From contig DWYC01000057.1 in the NCBI GenBank assembly GCA_019118925.1, forward strand, positions 1-64,000: a DNA stretch of 64,000 nt, read 5' to 3'. The notes beneath the pieces are model-generated. The model worked only from the letters and a program-made list of their open reading frames with translations. It did no database searches and was not told where the DNA came from. Below are positions 40,376 to 50,453 of the stretch, piece after piece. Made by a program: the position numbers and the translations under genes. The stretch is from Candidatus Flavonifractor intestinipullorum. GTDB lineage: Bacteria; Bacillota; Clostridia; Oscillospirales; Oscillospiraceae. Within the stretch, counting starts at the first letter, position 1, and every line of letters begins with the position of its first letter.

Positions 40376-41842
40376 ATGACTTGGGTACAGCGGCTGGGCG
40401 GCCGGGAGGCCATAACCGCCGGAATTGTGGCGGAATTCCGGGCGCTCTCCGCCCGCCCTCACGGCTCGGGCCGGGAGGAGGCGCAGGGCGCCTATCTGCT
40501 GGGGCGGCTGGAACGGATGGGCCTGACTCCTCAGCGGGACGGGGCGGGCAATGTGACCGCCCTGGTCCCCGCCACCCCGGGCCGGGAACACCGGCCCCGG
40601 CTGATTCTCCAGGGGCACATGGACATGGTCTGCGCCGTCCGGCCGGGCAGCGGCTTTGACCCTGTGCGGGATGCGCCGGTGCCGGTGGTGGAGGGCGGCT
40701 TTCTCCGCAGCGACGGGCGCTCCTCCCTGGGGGCGGACAACAATCTGGGCAACGCTGCGGTGCTCTGGCTGCTGGAGCAGGGGATCCCTCACGGGCCGCT
40801 GCGGCTGCTCTTCACCGTCGCGGAGGAGGAAGGTCTCGCCGGTGCGGCCCAGGTGGACCCGGCCTGGCTCTCGGACGCTGCCTACCTTCTCAACACCGAC
40901 GGGTTTCACCTGGGCGTGGCCGTGGCCGGTTCGGCGGGCGGACGGCGCGAGACCTATGCCCGCCCCTTGGAGCTGTGCGCTCCCCGGGGAGAGGAGGCCT
41001 TTCTCCTGTCCATTCGGGGTGGAAAGGGGGGCCATTCGGGGGATGACATCCACCGCGGGCGCATGAACGCCGCCCGGGAGCTGGGGGCTGCCCTCCGGCG
41101 TCTGGCGGAGGCCCTTCCCGCCCTGGAGATCGCCCATCTGGCGGCGGGCAGCGCCTATAACGCCATCCCCGCCCAGGGGGAAGCGGTGGTGGTCCTGCCC
41201 TCCGGCCGCTGGGCCGGCCTGGAGGCCGCCCGGGCCGGTCTGGAGGAGGAACTGCACCGGTGGTACGGCGCTCAGGAACCCCAAATTCAGGTCACTCTGG
41301 AGCCCTGTCCCCTGCCGGAACAGGTGTGGCAGGAGGAGTGCACCCGCCGGTGTCTCGCCCTGATGGGCACTCTCTTTGACGGGGTGTACGCCATGCACCC
41401 CCATTTCCCCGGCGTGGTGGGGGCCTCGGCCAATCTGGGCCGGGTGGGGGTCGAGGACGGTCTGATCCTGGTGCAGGCCTTTGTGCGCTGCGCCCGGCGG
41501 GAGGAGGCCCTCCAGCTCTTTACGCAGCATGACCAGGCCGCCCGGAACGAGGGCTTCAACCTCCACCGGGTCCACTCCTATCCGGGCTGGCCCGGCGGGG
41601 GAGACAACCCGCTGGTGGAGGCCCTGTGCCGGGCTTACCGCCGGGAGACCGGGCGGGAGATGACGGTCACCGCCGTCCATGTGGGGCTGGAGCCCTCCGT
41701 TCTGGGGGAGAAGAACCCATCGCTCCATATGGCCAGTACCGGGCCGGACATTCTGGACGCCCACTCGGTCTGGGAACGGGCGCCTCTGGACTCCCTTCCG
41801 GATTATGCGGCTCTGCTGGCGGCGACCCTGGACGCTCTGTGA
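40376..41842 (+). CDS. pepD: M20-family aminoacyl-histidine dipeptidase (PepD-like)
   Basis: LILQGHMDMVCAVRPGSGFDP, TVAEEEGLAGAAQVD, LNTDGFHLGVAVAGSAGG, RGGKGGHSGDDIHRGRMNAA. Confidence 0.9.
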   Translation: MTWVQRLGGREAITAGIVAEFRALSARPHGSGREEAQGAYLLGRLERMGLTPQRDGAGNVTALVPATPGREHRPRLILQGHMDMVCAVRPGSGFDPVRDAPVPVVEGGFLRSDGRSSLGADNNLGNAAVLWLLEQGIPHGPLRLLFTVAEEEGLAGAAQVDPAWLSDAAYLLNTDGFHLGVAVAGSAGGRRETYARPLELCAPRGEEAFLLSIRGGKGGHSGDDIHRGRMNAARELGAALRRLAEALPALEIAHLAAGSAYNAIPAQGEAVVVLPSGRWAGLEAARAGLEEELHRWYGAQEPQIQVTLEPCPLPEQVWQEECTRRCLALMGTLFDGVYAMHPHFPGVVGASANLGRVGVEDGLILVQAFVRCARREEALQLFTQHDQAARNEGFNLHRVHSYPGWPGGGDNPLVEALCRAYRRETGREMTVTAVHVGLEPSVLGEKNPSLHMASTGPDILDAHSVWERAPLDSLPDYAALLAATLDAL

Positions 41843-41911
41843 CCCAAACTCGGGGGGCGGCTGGTTCAGCCCCCTTTGTATTCCAAACGGGAGGCAAAAA
41901 GGAGGAGAAGT

Positions 41912-42988
41912 ATGAAAAAACGTGTGGGTATCCTGACCTCGGGCGGAGACTGCCCGGGACTGAACGCCACCCTGCGGGGCGTGGCCAAGGCGCTCTATCA
42001 GCGCATGGAGGACAACGTCCAGATTGTGGGCATCTCCAACGGTTATTACGGTCTCATTCACGGCGAGTGGCGGGACATGGACCCCAAGGAGTTCTCCGGC
42101 ATTCTGACGGTAGGCGGGACCATCCTGGGCACCCGGCGCACCCCCTATAAGCTCATGCGGGTGATCGGTCCCGACAATGTGGACAAAGTGGAGGCCATGA
42201 AGAAGCACTACGCCGAGATGAAGCTCGATTGCCTGCTCTGCCTCGGGGGCAACGGCACCCATAAGACCGCCAATCTCCTCTCGGAGGAGGGTTTGAACAT
42301 CATCGGCCTGCCCAAGACCATCGATAACGACATCTACGGCACCGACGTGACCTTCGGCTTCCACTCGGCGGTGGACATTGCCACCGAGGCCATCGACCGG
42401 GTCCACACCACCGCCGGCAGCCACAGCCGCTGCATGGTGGTGGAGCTCATGGGCAACAAGGCCGGCTGGCTGACCCTCTATGCGGGCATCGCCGGCGGGG
42501 CGGATATCATCCTGATTCCCGAGCTGCCCTACACCATCGAGAACGTCTGTGCCGCCATTGAAAAGCGGGCCTCCAAGGGGAAGCGCTTCTCCATCCTGGC
42601 GGTGGCCGAGGGCGCCTATGATGTGAAAGAGGCCCGGATGAAAAAGAAGGAGCGCATGGCTCTGCGGGCGGAGGAGGGCTACACCACCGCCACCAACCGC
42701 ATCGCCAAGGACATCGAGCGCCTGACCGGCATTGAAACCCGCATCTGTGTCCCCGGCCACATGCAGCGGGGCGGAAGTCCCTCCCCCTACGACCGGGTGC
42801 TGGCCACTCAGTTCGGCTCCTACGCCGCCAAGATGGTGGAGGATGAGAATTACGGCATCACCATCGCCATGAAGAACAACCACGTGGGCGAGAACAAGCT
42901 CTCCGACATCGCCGGAAAGAGCCGTCTGGTCCCCGAGAGCCACGGAATGCTGGAGGTGGCCCGCCGCATGGGTATCTGTACCGGCTGA
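41912..42988 (+). CDS. pfkA: 6-phosphofructokinase
   Basis: RVGILTSGGDCPGLNATLRGV, CLGGNGTHKTANLL, GLPKTIDNDIYGTDVTFGFHSAVDIATEAIDRVHTTA. Confidence 0.95.
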   Translation: MKKRVGILTSGGDCPGLNATLRGVAKALYQRMEDNVQIVGISNGYYGLIHGEWRDMDPKEFSGILTVGGTILGTRRTPYKLMRVIGPDNVDKVEAMKKHYAEMKLDCLLCLGGNGTHKTANLLSEEGLNIIGLPKTIDNDIYGTDVTFGFHSAVDIATEAIDRVHTTAGSHSRCMVVELMGNKAGWLTLYAGIAGGADIILIPELPYTIENVCAAIEKRASKGKRFSILAVAEGAYDVKEARMKKKERMALRAEEGYTTATNRIAKDIERLTGIETRICVPGHMQRGGSPSPYDRVLATQFGSYAAKMVEDENYGITIAMKNNHVGENKLSDIAGKSRLVPESHGMLEVARRMGICTG

Positions 42989-43005
42989 CCTCCCTTTTCT
43001 TTGAG

Positions 43006-43041
43006 AAAACGCCCCCGCGTCTTGAGACGCGGGGGCGTTTT
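43006..43041. terminator. rho-independent terminator between convergent genes
   Basis: aaaacgcccccgcgtc-ttga-gacgcgggggcgtttt. Confidence 0.9.
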
Positions 43042-43077
43042 TATGCTTATGGAAGCTCCAGGCTGCCGGTGAGGGAC

Positions 43078-46000
43078 TTAGTCCTCCTCTTCGCCCTTCT
43101 TGCGGCCGAAGGTGAAGTACAGGCCCGCGCCCACCATGGAGAAGGCCAGGGCCACCAGGCCCGCCGTGGTCATGGGGTTGACAGGGGCCGCGGTGCTCTG
43201 CACCACAGCGCCGGTCTGAGGCAGGTCGCCCAGAGGCGTCTCGCCCTCCTCAATGCCGGTGTCCGGGCCGGGATTCAACGGCGTGTTGTCGTCCGGGATC
43301 TCGGTGCCCGGATCGGAGCCGCCGCCGCTGCCGCTGCCGCCGCCGGGGTTGCTGCCGTCACCGCCGGGGTTGGGGCCCAGAGGCGTGTCGCCGTCGTCGA
43401 TGTCCACATCTCCGTCGCCGCTGTCGCCGCCGCCGGGGTTGCTGGGCGTGTCGTCATCGTCGTCATTATCGTCGCTGCCGCCGCCGCCGGGATTGCTGCC
43501 GCCGTTATTGGTGACGGTGGTGGTGCTCTCGCCGCTGGGCAGCTCCTCCACGGGATTCTCGTCATAGTCGGCGTAAGCGACGTTCTTGAGCTCGCCGGTC
43601 TGACTGGCGGTAACCGTCACGGTGTAGCTCACGCTGCCGGGCGCGCCCAGCGTGTTGACCGTGGGCCAGGTGACGGTGCGGGTCTCCGCATCATAGGTGC
43701 CGTTGCCGCTGCTGGAGACATAGGTCAGACCCTCGGGCAGGACGTCGGTGACCACCACATTGCTGGCGTAAATGTCGCCGTCGTTGCGCACGGTGATGGT
43801 ATAGGTCACCTGGTCGCCCACAGTGGCGCTGGCCGGGCCGGTCTTGGTCACGGTCAGGCGGGGACCGCCGATCTCACTGATGTACACGTCGTGGTCCGCC
43901 TGCTCCGGGCCGGTGTTGCCGGAGGTCAGGGCGGCCTCGTTTTTCAGCCAGGTGTCGGTCTGGGTGTCCTCCGCCACCGTAACGGTGACGGTATAGCTCA
44001 CCCGGCCGGGGGCGCCCAGCGTGTCGATGGCGGGCCAGGTCACGGTGCGGGTTTCCGCGTCGTAGACGCCGCCGTCGCTGCTGGTCACATAGACCAGGCC
44101 CTCGGGCAGCGTGTCGGTGACCACCACGTCGGTGGCGTAGTCGCTGCCGTTGTTGCGGACGGTGAGGGTATAAGTCAGCGCCTCGCCGGGCTGGACAAAG
44201 GCCTTATCGGCGGTCTTTTCCAGGCTCAGGTCGGGCGTGCCGGAGGGCTCGCCGCTCTCCTTCTTCTCATAGGTGTTCACCAGAGTCACATTGACCGCGT
44301 GATCCGAATCCACAGCCACCGTGGTGTACTCGATTCCGGTGCGCTCGTCAATCTGGGTGGAGACCTTGTAGTCGTCCTTCACCTGGTCAAAGTTCTCCGT
44401 GACCCGGTAGGAGCCCGCCTCCAGAGAGAAGGTCCAGGTATAGGTGACCGAATAGCCGTCGGCGCTGTTTCCGGTCACGTCGCTCTTGCTGACGCTCTCC
44501 AGATAGCCGCTCTTAGTCACATACTCGCCGTCTACCAGCAGGCCCCGGGTGGTCAGGCCGCCCACAACGGTCTCGCCCACGTTGTAATACTCGTCCACGG
44601 CAATGTCCAGGGAGAAGTTCTCCGGGGCCGTGACGGTATCCAGATCGGCCTGCGTCTCCGCCCGGAAGGTCTTGGAGATGGTCAGGCTGGGCTCCTCTTC
44701 CGGGGGCGTGGGGTCGTCCTTCGTGGTGTTGTAGAAGACCGGTCCGTCCGCGTTCTCCCACTTCACGTCGGCCCTCAGCTTACCGTCGGCCTCCGTCACC
44801 GTGACCACCGCCTTATAGATGGTGGTGTCCATGGTGTAGGGGCCGTTCAGGTCGCTGGACGAGATCAGCTCCGACACCGCAAAGGTGTACGTGCCGCTCT
44901 CCGTAAAGGTCACCGGCCCGAACGCAAACGCGCCGTTGGCGTCGTTCTGGACCTCCGGATAGCTGGCGATGGTGGCGCCGTCCGCGTCGGTCTGCACCAG
45001 ACGGAAGGTGAAAGGCACGCTGGAAAGCGTCCCGTCCAGGTACTTCGTGCCCTCGAAGGTCACGCTCACCGGGTCGGGATCTTCCGGAGGCATGGGCTCA
45101 TCCTTCGTGTAGTTCTGGAACATGATCTTCCCGTTGTAGGGCAGGAACACCACCGCGTCCTCCGAACTGCTCGTCTGCCGCAGCCAGTCCACGTCGGCCG
45201 TCAGCGTGCCGTCGGCCTCCGTCACCGTGACCACCGCCTCATAGATGGTGGTATCCATAGTGTAGGGGCCGTTCAGGTCGCTGTACGAGATCAGCTCCGA
45301 GACCGTAAAGGTGTACGTGCCGCTCTCCGTAAAGGTCACCGGCCCGAACGCAAACGCGCCGCTGGCGTCGTTCTGGACCTCCGGATAGGTGGCAATGGTG
45401 GCGCCGTCCGCGTCGGTCTGCACCAGGCGGAAGGTGAAGGGCACGCTGGAATGCGTCCCGTCCAGGTACTTCGCGCCCTCAAAGGTCACGCTCACCGGGT
45501 CGGGAATCTCCGGGGCCTGCCACACCGCATAGAGATCCTTATCGCTCATCAGGGGCGAGATCGCGCTGCCCGGGGCATAGGTAGCGGTGGTGGCGTTGGG
45601 GTCCTCGGACCAGCCCAGGAAGGTGTAGCCCTCCCGCGTCGTCAGGCCGGTGCCGTCCCAGGCCAGCACGGTGTAGTTGCTGCCGGAGAGGATGCTCTCG
45701 CCGTTCACCGTGTCGTGGGTGTAGTAAATGTCTTCCTCACCATAGTTCTGGTGGTAGCGCACCTCCACGGGCACGCCCTTGATGTAGCCGTCCACGTGGA
45801 CGTCGGCCGCGTCGCCGTTGGCGTCCGGGCCGGTCTCGCCCTTGCCGTCCTGGATCTTGACCACATACCAGACGATCTCATAGTTGTACTCGCCGTATTT
45901 TTCGCTCAGGCCGAACGCCGTGTCCAGAGCCTGCCGGGAGGCCGCGTCCAGCTCGCCCGTACCGGCCACGCCGCTGGCGGTATCTTCCAGCTCGTCGCCG

Positions 46001-47820
46001 ATGGTCAGGCGGCCGTTTCCGCCGGCCAGGTCTGCCCAGGTCTCCGCCGTCAGGCCGGTGCCGCTCATGCCGTTATAGTAGTTGAACTGGGGATTTTCCT
46101 CGGGATCGGCAGAGGGGAAGTAGTTCTCATACCCCTGGTCCGCGCCGCTGGTGGGCACGCCCCGGTCGGGGTTGAGGACATAGTACTTCACGGGCAGGCC
46201 CTGCTCCACAGGGGCGGACTTCTTCTCGTTCTTCACGGTGAGAACGCCGTTTTCAAAGTCGGCACAGCCGTTGTTGCCGTGACGTCCGGTCAGGAACGCC
46301 CAGATCTGATCCAAAATGCCGTTTTCATCCCGGTCGTTGTTCTGGGTCTTAAGCTGATAGACCTTGGTGTCCAGGATCTGATAGTCCTCGGGGGCCTGGG
46401 TCTCTTTCAGGTAGTATGTATCGCCGATGGGCAGGGTCACCACAGCCTGACCGTCCTCTTCGGTGGTCACGGTGGTGTAGATATCGGTGCAGTTTTTGTT
46501 CCCGTACACCGTGAACACCGCGCCCGCCAGGGACGCGCCCGTATCCGCGTCTACCTTATGGATGGTGAAGGAGACGGTGGTGGGCTTGGGCTCCTCCCAC
46601 ACGGCGTACAGGCTGGTGTCGCCGGTAATCTGGAAGGTGTCGTTCGGCTGGTAGTCAGGCTCGCCGTCGCCGTCGGCGTCCCAACCGGCAAAGACCATAT
46701 CGCCGTTGGAGAAGGGATTTGCCAGCACGGTCACGTCGGCGTTAAGCTCATACTCGCTGGGGTCGGTATAGCTGGCGTCGGTGCCGTTGTTGGCGTAGTA
46801 AGTAACGCTGTACAGGTCGGGGATGTCCTTGATCTTGCCGTCCAGGTGCCAGGCCCAGGTGCCGCTGGACACATAGTTGTCGGCGCCATCGGAGGTATGG
46901 AGGGTGTACCACTCCACCTGATCCAGATCAATCCACCGGTTGTACTCGTGGTTGATCTCCTTCAGCGCCTGGGCTACCGCGTCCTGGTACTGGTCATAGA
47001 CGCTGTTGGCCTCGCCCTCGAAATCCCGGGTGGCCTGGGGCAGGTCCAGCTGGATGGTGCCCACCGTCCAGTAGCCGTGCGCGTTGATGTTTCCGCCGGT
47101 GGCGTCCTCGGCGGGCTTAACGTACACGTAGACCGTCTGGGTGCCGGTCTCGGGCTCCTCCGGCTGGCCGCGCTCCACGGTGACGCAGAAGTACTCCACG
47201 GACCACCACAGGTAGTCCCAGTAATAGTGGGCCACCACGGCCGTGCCGGGCCGCACGCCTTCCAGCGTCACGGTGCGGTCATACCGGCCGCCCACGATCT
47301 TCACCGCGTCCCGGCCCGTATCGTACACTCTCCACTCGTGGCCGGTGTCCCAGAGGGTGCTGCTCCGGGTTCCGGTGAGCTCGATGGTCTCGCCCACCTG
47401 GATGGTTCCGCGGTCCTCGGTGTTGGACTTCTTGGGGGCGGCGAAGTTGGCCACCACATCCTCTGTCAGCTCCTGCGCGGGCTCTTCGCTCAGGGGAGCC
47501 GCATTGTCCGCAGAAGTCTCCTCCGGGACTTCCGCAGGCTCTTCCTCCGGGACTTCCGCAGGCTCTTCCTCCGGAACTTCCGCAGGCTGCTCCGGGGAGG
47601 GGCTCTGTGCGGGCTGCGCCGTCTCTTCCGGCGCCGCGCTCTGTGTGGGCTGCGCCGTCTCTTCCGGCGCCGCGCTCTCCATGGGCTCCAGCACCACGGT
47701 CTCCGTTGTGACGGTCTCCGGGCCGAACTCGTCGGCCAGGGCCGCCGTGGGCAGCAGTCCCATAACCATCACGATGGCCAGGAACAGTGCCAGGGTCCTC
47801 TTCTTCGTCCGGGATAACAT
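43078..47820 (-). CDS. LPQTG-anchored multidomain surface protein (SpaA/Cna_B, InlB B-repeat-like, FctA-like, DUF11 domains)
   Basis: Signal peptide MLSRTKKRTLALFLAIVMVMGLLPTAALA; C-terminal LPQTGAV..TTAGLVALAFSMVGAGLYFTFGRKKGEEED; two DUF11-like TLPEGLVYV/VLPEGLTYV repeats; two EGAKYLDGT/EGTKYLDGT FctA-like repeats. Confidence 0.92.
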   Translation of the reverse strand: MLSRTKKRTLALFLAIVMVMGLLPTAALADEFGPETVTTETVVLEPMESAAPEETAQPTQSAAPEETAQPAQSPSPEQPAEVPEEEPAEVPEEEPAEVPEETSADNAAPLSEEPAQELTEDVVANFAAPKKSNTEDRGTIQVGETIELTGTRSSTLWDTGHEWRVYDTGRDAVKIVGGRYDRTVTLEGVRPGTAVVAHYYWDYLWWSVEYFCVTVERGQPEEPETGTQTVYVYVKPAEDATGGNINAHGYWTVGTIQLDLPQATRDFEGEANSVYDQYQDAVAQALKEINHEYNRWIDLDQVEWYTLHTSDGADNYVSSGTWAWHLDGKIKDIPDLYSVTYYANNGTDASYTDPSEYELNADVTVLANPFSNGDMVFAGWDADGDGEPDYQPNDTFQITGDTSLYAVWEEPKPTTVSFTIHKVDADTGASLAGAVFTVYGNKNCTDIYTTVTTEEDGQAVVTLPIGDTYYLKETQAPEDYQILDTKVYQLKTQNNDRDENGILDQIWAFLTGRHGNNGCADFENGVLTVKNEKKSAPVEQGLPVKYYVLNPDRGVPTSGADQGYENYFPSADPEENPQFNYYNGMSGTGLTAETWADLAGGNGRLTIGDELEDTASGVAGTGELDAASRQALDTAFGLSEKYGEYNYEIVWYVVKIQDGKGETGPDANGDAADVHVDGYIKGVPVEVRYHQNYGEEDIYYTHDTVNGESILSGSNYTVLAWDGTGLTTREGYTFLGWSEDPNATTATYAPGSAISPLMSDKDLYAVWQAPEIPDPVSVTFEGAKYLDGTHSSVPFTFRLVQTDADGATIATYPEVQNDASGAFAFGPVTFTESGTYTFTVSELISYSDLNGPYTMDTTIYEAVVTVTEADGTLTADVDWLRQTSSSEDAVVFLPYNGKIMFQNYTKDEPMPPEDPDPVSVTFEGTKYLDGTLSSVPFTFRLVQTDADGATIASYPEVQNDANGAFAFGPVTFTESGTYTFAVSELISSSDLNGPYTMDTTIYKAVVTVTEADGKLRADVKWENADGPVFYNTTKDDPTPPEEEPSLTISKTFRAETQADLDTVTAPENFSLDIAVDEYYNVGETVVGGLTTRGLLVDGEYVTKSGYLESVSKSDVTGNSADGYSVTYTWTFSLEAGSYRVTENFDQVKDDYKVSTQIDERTGIEYTTVAVDSDHAVNVTLVNTYEKKESGEPSGTPDLSLEKTADKAFVQPGEALTYTLTVRNNGSDYATDVVVTDTLPEGLVYVTSSDGGVYDAETRTVTWPAIDTLGAPGRVSYTVTVTVAEDTQTDTWLKNEAALTSGNTGPEQADHDVYISEIGGPRLTVTKTGPASATVGDQVTYTITVRNDGDIYASNVVVTDVLPEGLTYVSSSGNGTYDAETRTVTWPTVNTLGAPGSVSYTVTVTASQTGELKNVAYADYDENPVEELPSGESTTTVTNNGGSNPGGGGSDDNDDDDDTPSNPGGGDSGDGDVDIDDGDTPLGPNPGGDGSNPGGGSGSGGGSDPGTEIPDDNTPLNPGPDTGIEEGETPLGDLPQTGAVVQSTAAPVNPMTTAGLVALAFSMVGAGLYFTFGRKKGEEED
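44764..45080. repeat. FctA-like domain repeat copy 1
   Basis: Near-identical to 45190-45506, period 426 bp. Confidence 0.9.
45190..45506. repeat. FctA-like domain repeat copy 2
   Basis: Near-identical to 44764-45080. Confidence 0.9.
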
Positions 47821-47884
47821 GATCTTTCCTCCTTGATAAATGGTCTGACAACCATGTGGCAGCCGGACGGACATGGCGGGCACC

Positions 47885-47940
47885 CGCGGTAGTCTCCTGG
47901 CTTTGCGTCCCGGTCTTTCGGCCGGTTTGCCTTTATCACG
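47885..47940 (-). promoter_or_regulatory. c-di-GMP-I (GEMM) riboswitch aptamer
   Basis: Minus gataaaggcaaaccggccgaaagaccgggacgcaaagccaggagactaccg: GGCAAACC..GAAAG..GGGACGCAAAGCCA core. Confidence 0.93.
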
Positions 47941-48065
47941 AAGGTCTTGCTCCCTTGCGTTCGTCCGCGCTCGGCAGGGCGGACTCCTGTTGTGCCTCTA
48001 AGTATACACCATAGCGGTCACAAAAGTGGTTACATTTTCAAAATATTTTGAAAAATTTTTTTATT

Positions 48066-49355
48066 CTATAAAACTCTTCTGCCGCTCCCCACCGGCTGTG
48101 CTCCCATCCGGCCCAGCCGCTCGGCATAGCCCCCGGCTTCTCCCACCCGGCCCACCGCCGAGAGGGACGCACGGCGGAAATCGAAGAGCTCCTCCGCCAG
48201 GGCGCGCACCTGGGCGGTGGTGACGGCATCGTAGCCGGCGAGCACTTCCTCCAGAGGGTACACATGCCGGTGCAGCAGCTCCCCCCGGCCCAGGGCGCTC
48301 ATCCGGTTCTGGGTGGACTCCTGCCCCATGAGCACATTGGCCTTGGCCTGTTCCCGGGCCCGCCGGAGCTCCTCCTCCCCCGGGCTGTGCCCGGCGAAGT
48401 CGGCAATGACCCGGCAGATGGCCTCCATGGCCTCTTCCTCGGCCTCCGGGTTGACGGCGGTATACACGCCGAACAGGCCCGTATCCGCGTGGCCGACGGC
48501 GTAGCTGTAGACTGAATAGCACAGTCCCCGCTTCTCCCGCACCTCCTGCCACAGGCGGGAGGACATCCCGGCCCCCAGCATGGCCGAGAGCAGCTGCATC
48601 TGATAGCGCCGCCCATCCCCGTAGGTCAGGCCCGGGAAGGCCAGCGTCAGATGGTTCTGCTCAATGGGTTTGTATTTTACCGTGACGGCGGGGCGGTAGG
48701 CCGCCCCCTCCATCGCCGGGGAGGGCCCTGCCGGGAGGGCGCCGAACCGTCTCTCCAGCTCCGCCACATCCGCCGGGGTAAAGCTCCCCGCCAGGGCCAC
48801 CACGATATCCTGGGGCCGGTAGTGCTGCGCCATATAGGTCCGCAGGGACTCCCCCGTCATTGCGCCCAGGGTCTCCGCGCTGCCCAGAATGGGCCGGGCC
48901 AGGGCGCTCTCTCCAAAGGCCGCCATGGTCAGCCGCTCGGCGCACAGGTCCTCGGGGTTGTCCTCGTACATGCCGATTTCCTCTAAAATGACGCCCCGCT
49001 CAGTGGCCACGTCCCCCTCGTCAAAGCGGGAGTGAAACACCATGTCGCACAGCAGGTCCGCCGCCCGGGGGAGCTGCCGGTCCAGCACCCGGGCGTGGAA
49101 GCAGGTGCACTCCTTGGTGGTAAAGGCGTTGACCTGGCCGCCGATGGCGTCCATCTCCTGGGCCAGCTCTGCGGCGGTGCGCCGGTCCGTGCCTTTAAAG
49201 ACCATGTGCTCGATAAAATGGGCTGCTCCGTTCTCCTGCGCCCGCTCGTGGCGGGAGCCGGTGCCCACCCAGATGCCCAGCGCGGCCGAGCGCATCCCGG
49301 GGACCGGTTCGGTCACGATGCGCACCCCGTTGGGCAGGGTCTGATGCTCAATCAT
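48066..49355 (-). CDS. M16 family (insulinase-like) zinc peptidase
   Basis: GSRHERAQENGAAHFIEHMVFKGT; WQEVREKRGLCYSVYSYA. Confidence 0.95.
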   Translation of the reverse strand: MIEHQTLPNGVRIVTEPVPGMRSAALGIWVGTGSRHERAQENGAAHFIEHMVFKGTDRRTAAELAQEMDAIGGQVNAFTTKECTCFHARVLDRQLPRAADLLCDMVFHSRFDEGDVATERGVILEEIGMYEDNPEDLCAERLTMAAFGESALARPILGSAETLGAMTGESLRTYMAQHYRPQDIVVALAGSFTPADVAELERRFGALPAGPSPAMEGAAYRPAVTVKYKPIEQNHLTLAFPGLTYGDGRRYQMQLLSAMLGAGMSSRLWQEVREKRGLCYSVYSYAVGHADTGLFGVYTAVNPEAEEEAMEAICRVIADFAGHSPGEEELRRAREQAKANVLMGQESTQNRMSALGRGELLHRHVYPLEEVLAGYDAVTTAQVRALAEELFDFRRASLSAVGRVGEAGGYAERLGRMGAQPVGSGRRVL

Positions 49356-49592
49356 AGGCGTGTATCACATTCTCCTTTCCCGCATCCGGCGCGCCGGGCG
49401 CGCGTTCCGCTTATGGCCCCCATTATATCAGCTTCTTCCCCACCTGTCAGCAAAAATCCCCTTTTTCCCCCGGGCTTGCTCCCCCCGTTGGAAGGTCGGA
49501 GGATGCAATCGCCTCTGCTCTGTGGTACAATGAAAACAGACGATCTTCCGGCGGCCGTCGGGCCGCGCAAAGCGACTGTGAGGAGGCGCGCT

Positions 49593-50399
49593 ATGATCTT
49601 ACGTATTCTGGCTGTGGGCGACGTGGTGGGGGAGGCCGGTCTGGACCTGCTCTCCCGCCGCCTGCGGAAGCTCAAGCGGGAGCACGACGTCCACTTTACC
49701 GTGGTCAACGGGGAAAACGCCTCCGGGGTGGGCATCCTCCCCCGGCAGGCCGACGACATCTTCGCCGCCGGGGCCGATGTGATCACGCTGGGCAATCACA
49801 CCTGGAACCGGCTCCAGATCGCCCGTTACCTGGACGAAAATTCCTACATCCTCCGCCCCGCCAATTTTTCCCCCGCCGTACCCGGCCGCGGCTGGGGCGT
49901 GTACGAGGGGCCCCGGGGGCTGCGGATCGGGGTGCTCAACCTCATCGGCCGGTGTGAGCTGGACAGCAACGCCGACAACCCCTTTACCGCCGCCCGGCGG
50001 ATTCTGGAGGGCGCGGAGGCCGACGTGGTTCTGGTGGACTTCCATGCCGAGGCCACCAGCGAAAAGGGCGCCCTGGCCTGGCATCTGGACGGGATGGCCC
50101 AGGCCCTCTGGGGGACCCACACCCATGTGCCTACCGCCGACGGCCAGGTCCTTCCCAAAGGGCTGGGCTTTGTCACCGATCTGGGCATGACCGGCCCGGC
50201 CCACAGTGTGCTGGGCATCCGCCCGGAGCAGGCCATCAACCGTTTCCTGGGCGGGCTCCCCCAGCGGTTTGAGAGCGCCGAGGGCCCCCGCAAGCTCAAC
50301 AGCGTGCTCTTCTCCATTGACACCGCCTCCCGGCGCTGCGTCGGCGTGGAGCGGCTGGACCTTTGGGAGGACGGAACGCCGGCCTGTGCCGCCCGATGA
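49593..50399 (+). CDS. ymdB: YmdB/TIGR00282-type metallophosphoesterase
   Basis: MILRILAVGDVVGEAGLDLLSRRL, VNGENASGVGI, ITLGNHTWN, DFHAEATSEKGALAWHLDG, GTHTHVPTAD. Confidence 0.95.
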   Translation: MILRILAVGDVVGEAGLDLLSRRLRKLKREHDVHFTVVNGENASGVGILPRQADDIFAAGADVITLGNHTWNRLQIARYLDENSYILRPANFSPAVPGRGWGVYEGPRGLRIGVLNLIGRCELDSNADNPFTAARRILEGAEADVVLVDFHAEATSEKGALAWHLDGMAQALWGTHTHVPTADGQVLPKGLGFVTDLGMTGPAHSVLGIRPEQAINRFLGGLPQRFESAEGPRKLNSVLFSIDTASRRCVGVERLDLWEDGTPACAAR

Positions 50400-50404
50400 G
50401 AAAA

Positions 50405-50437
50405 AAGCGCCCCGGACGCGATGCGTCCGGGGCGCTT
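50405..50437. terminator. terminator between convergent genes
   Basis: aagcgccccggacgc-gat-gcgtccggggcgctt. Confidence 0.75.
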
Positions 50438-50453
50438 CCCGTCCCGCCGGAGA

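Noticed and set aside
47480-47700. Short tandem repeats considered as CRISPR or a minisatellite element
   Set aside because: Units are in-frame coding repeats (24 and 36 nt) in the N-terminal linker of the surface protein, with no spacers.
43069-47817. 1582-aa plus-strand ORF antisense to the LPQTG protein
   Set aside because: Arises from GC-rich, Gly/Asp/Thr-rich codon usage on the opposite strand; no signal peptide or recognisable domain, while the minus-strand protein has signal, domains and LPQTG.
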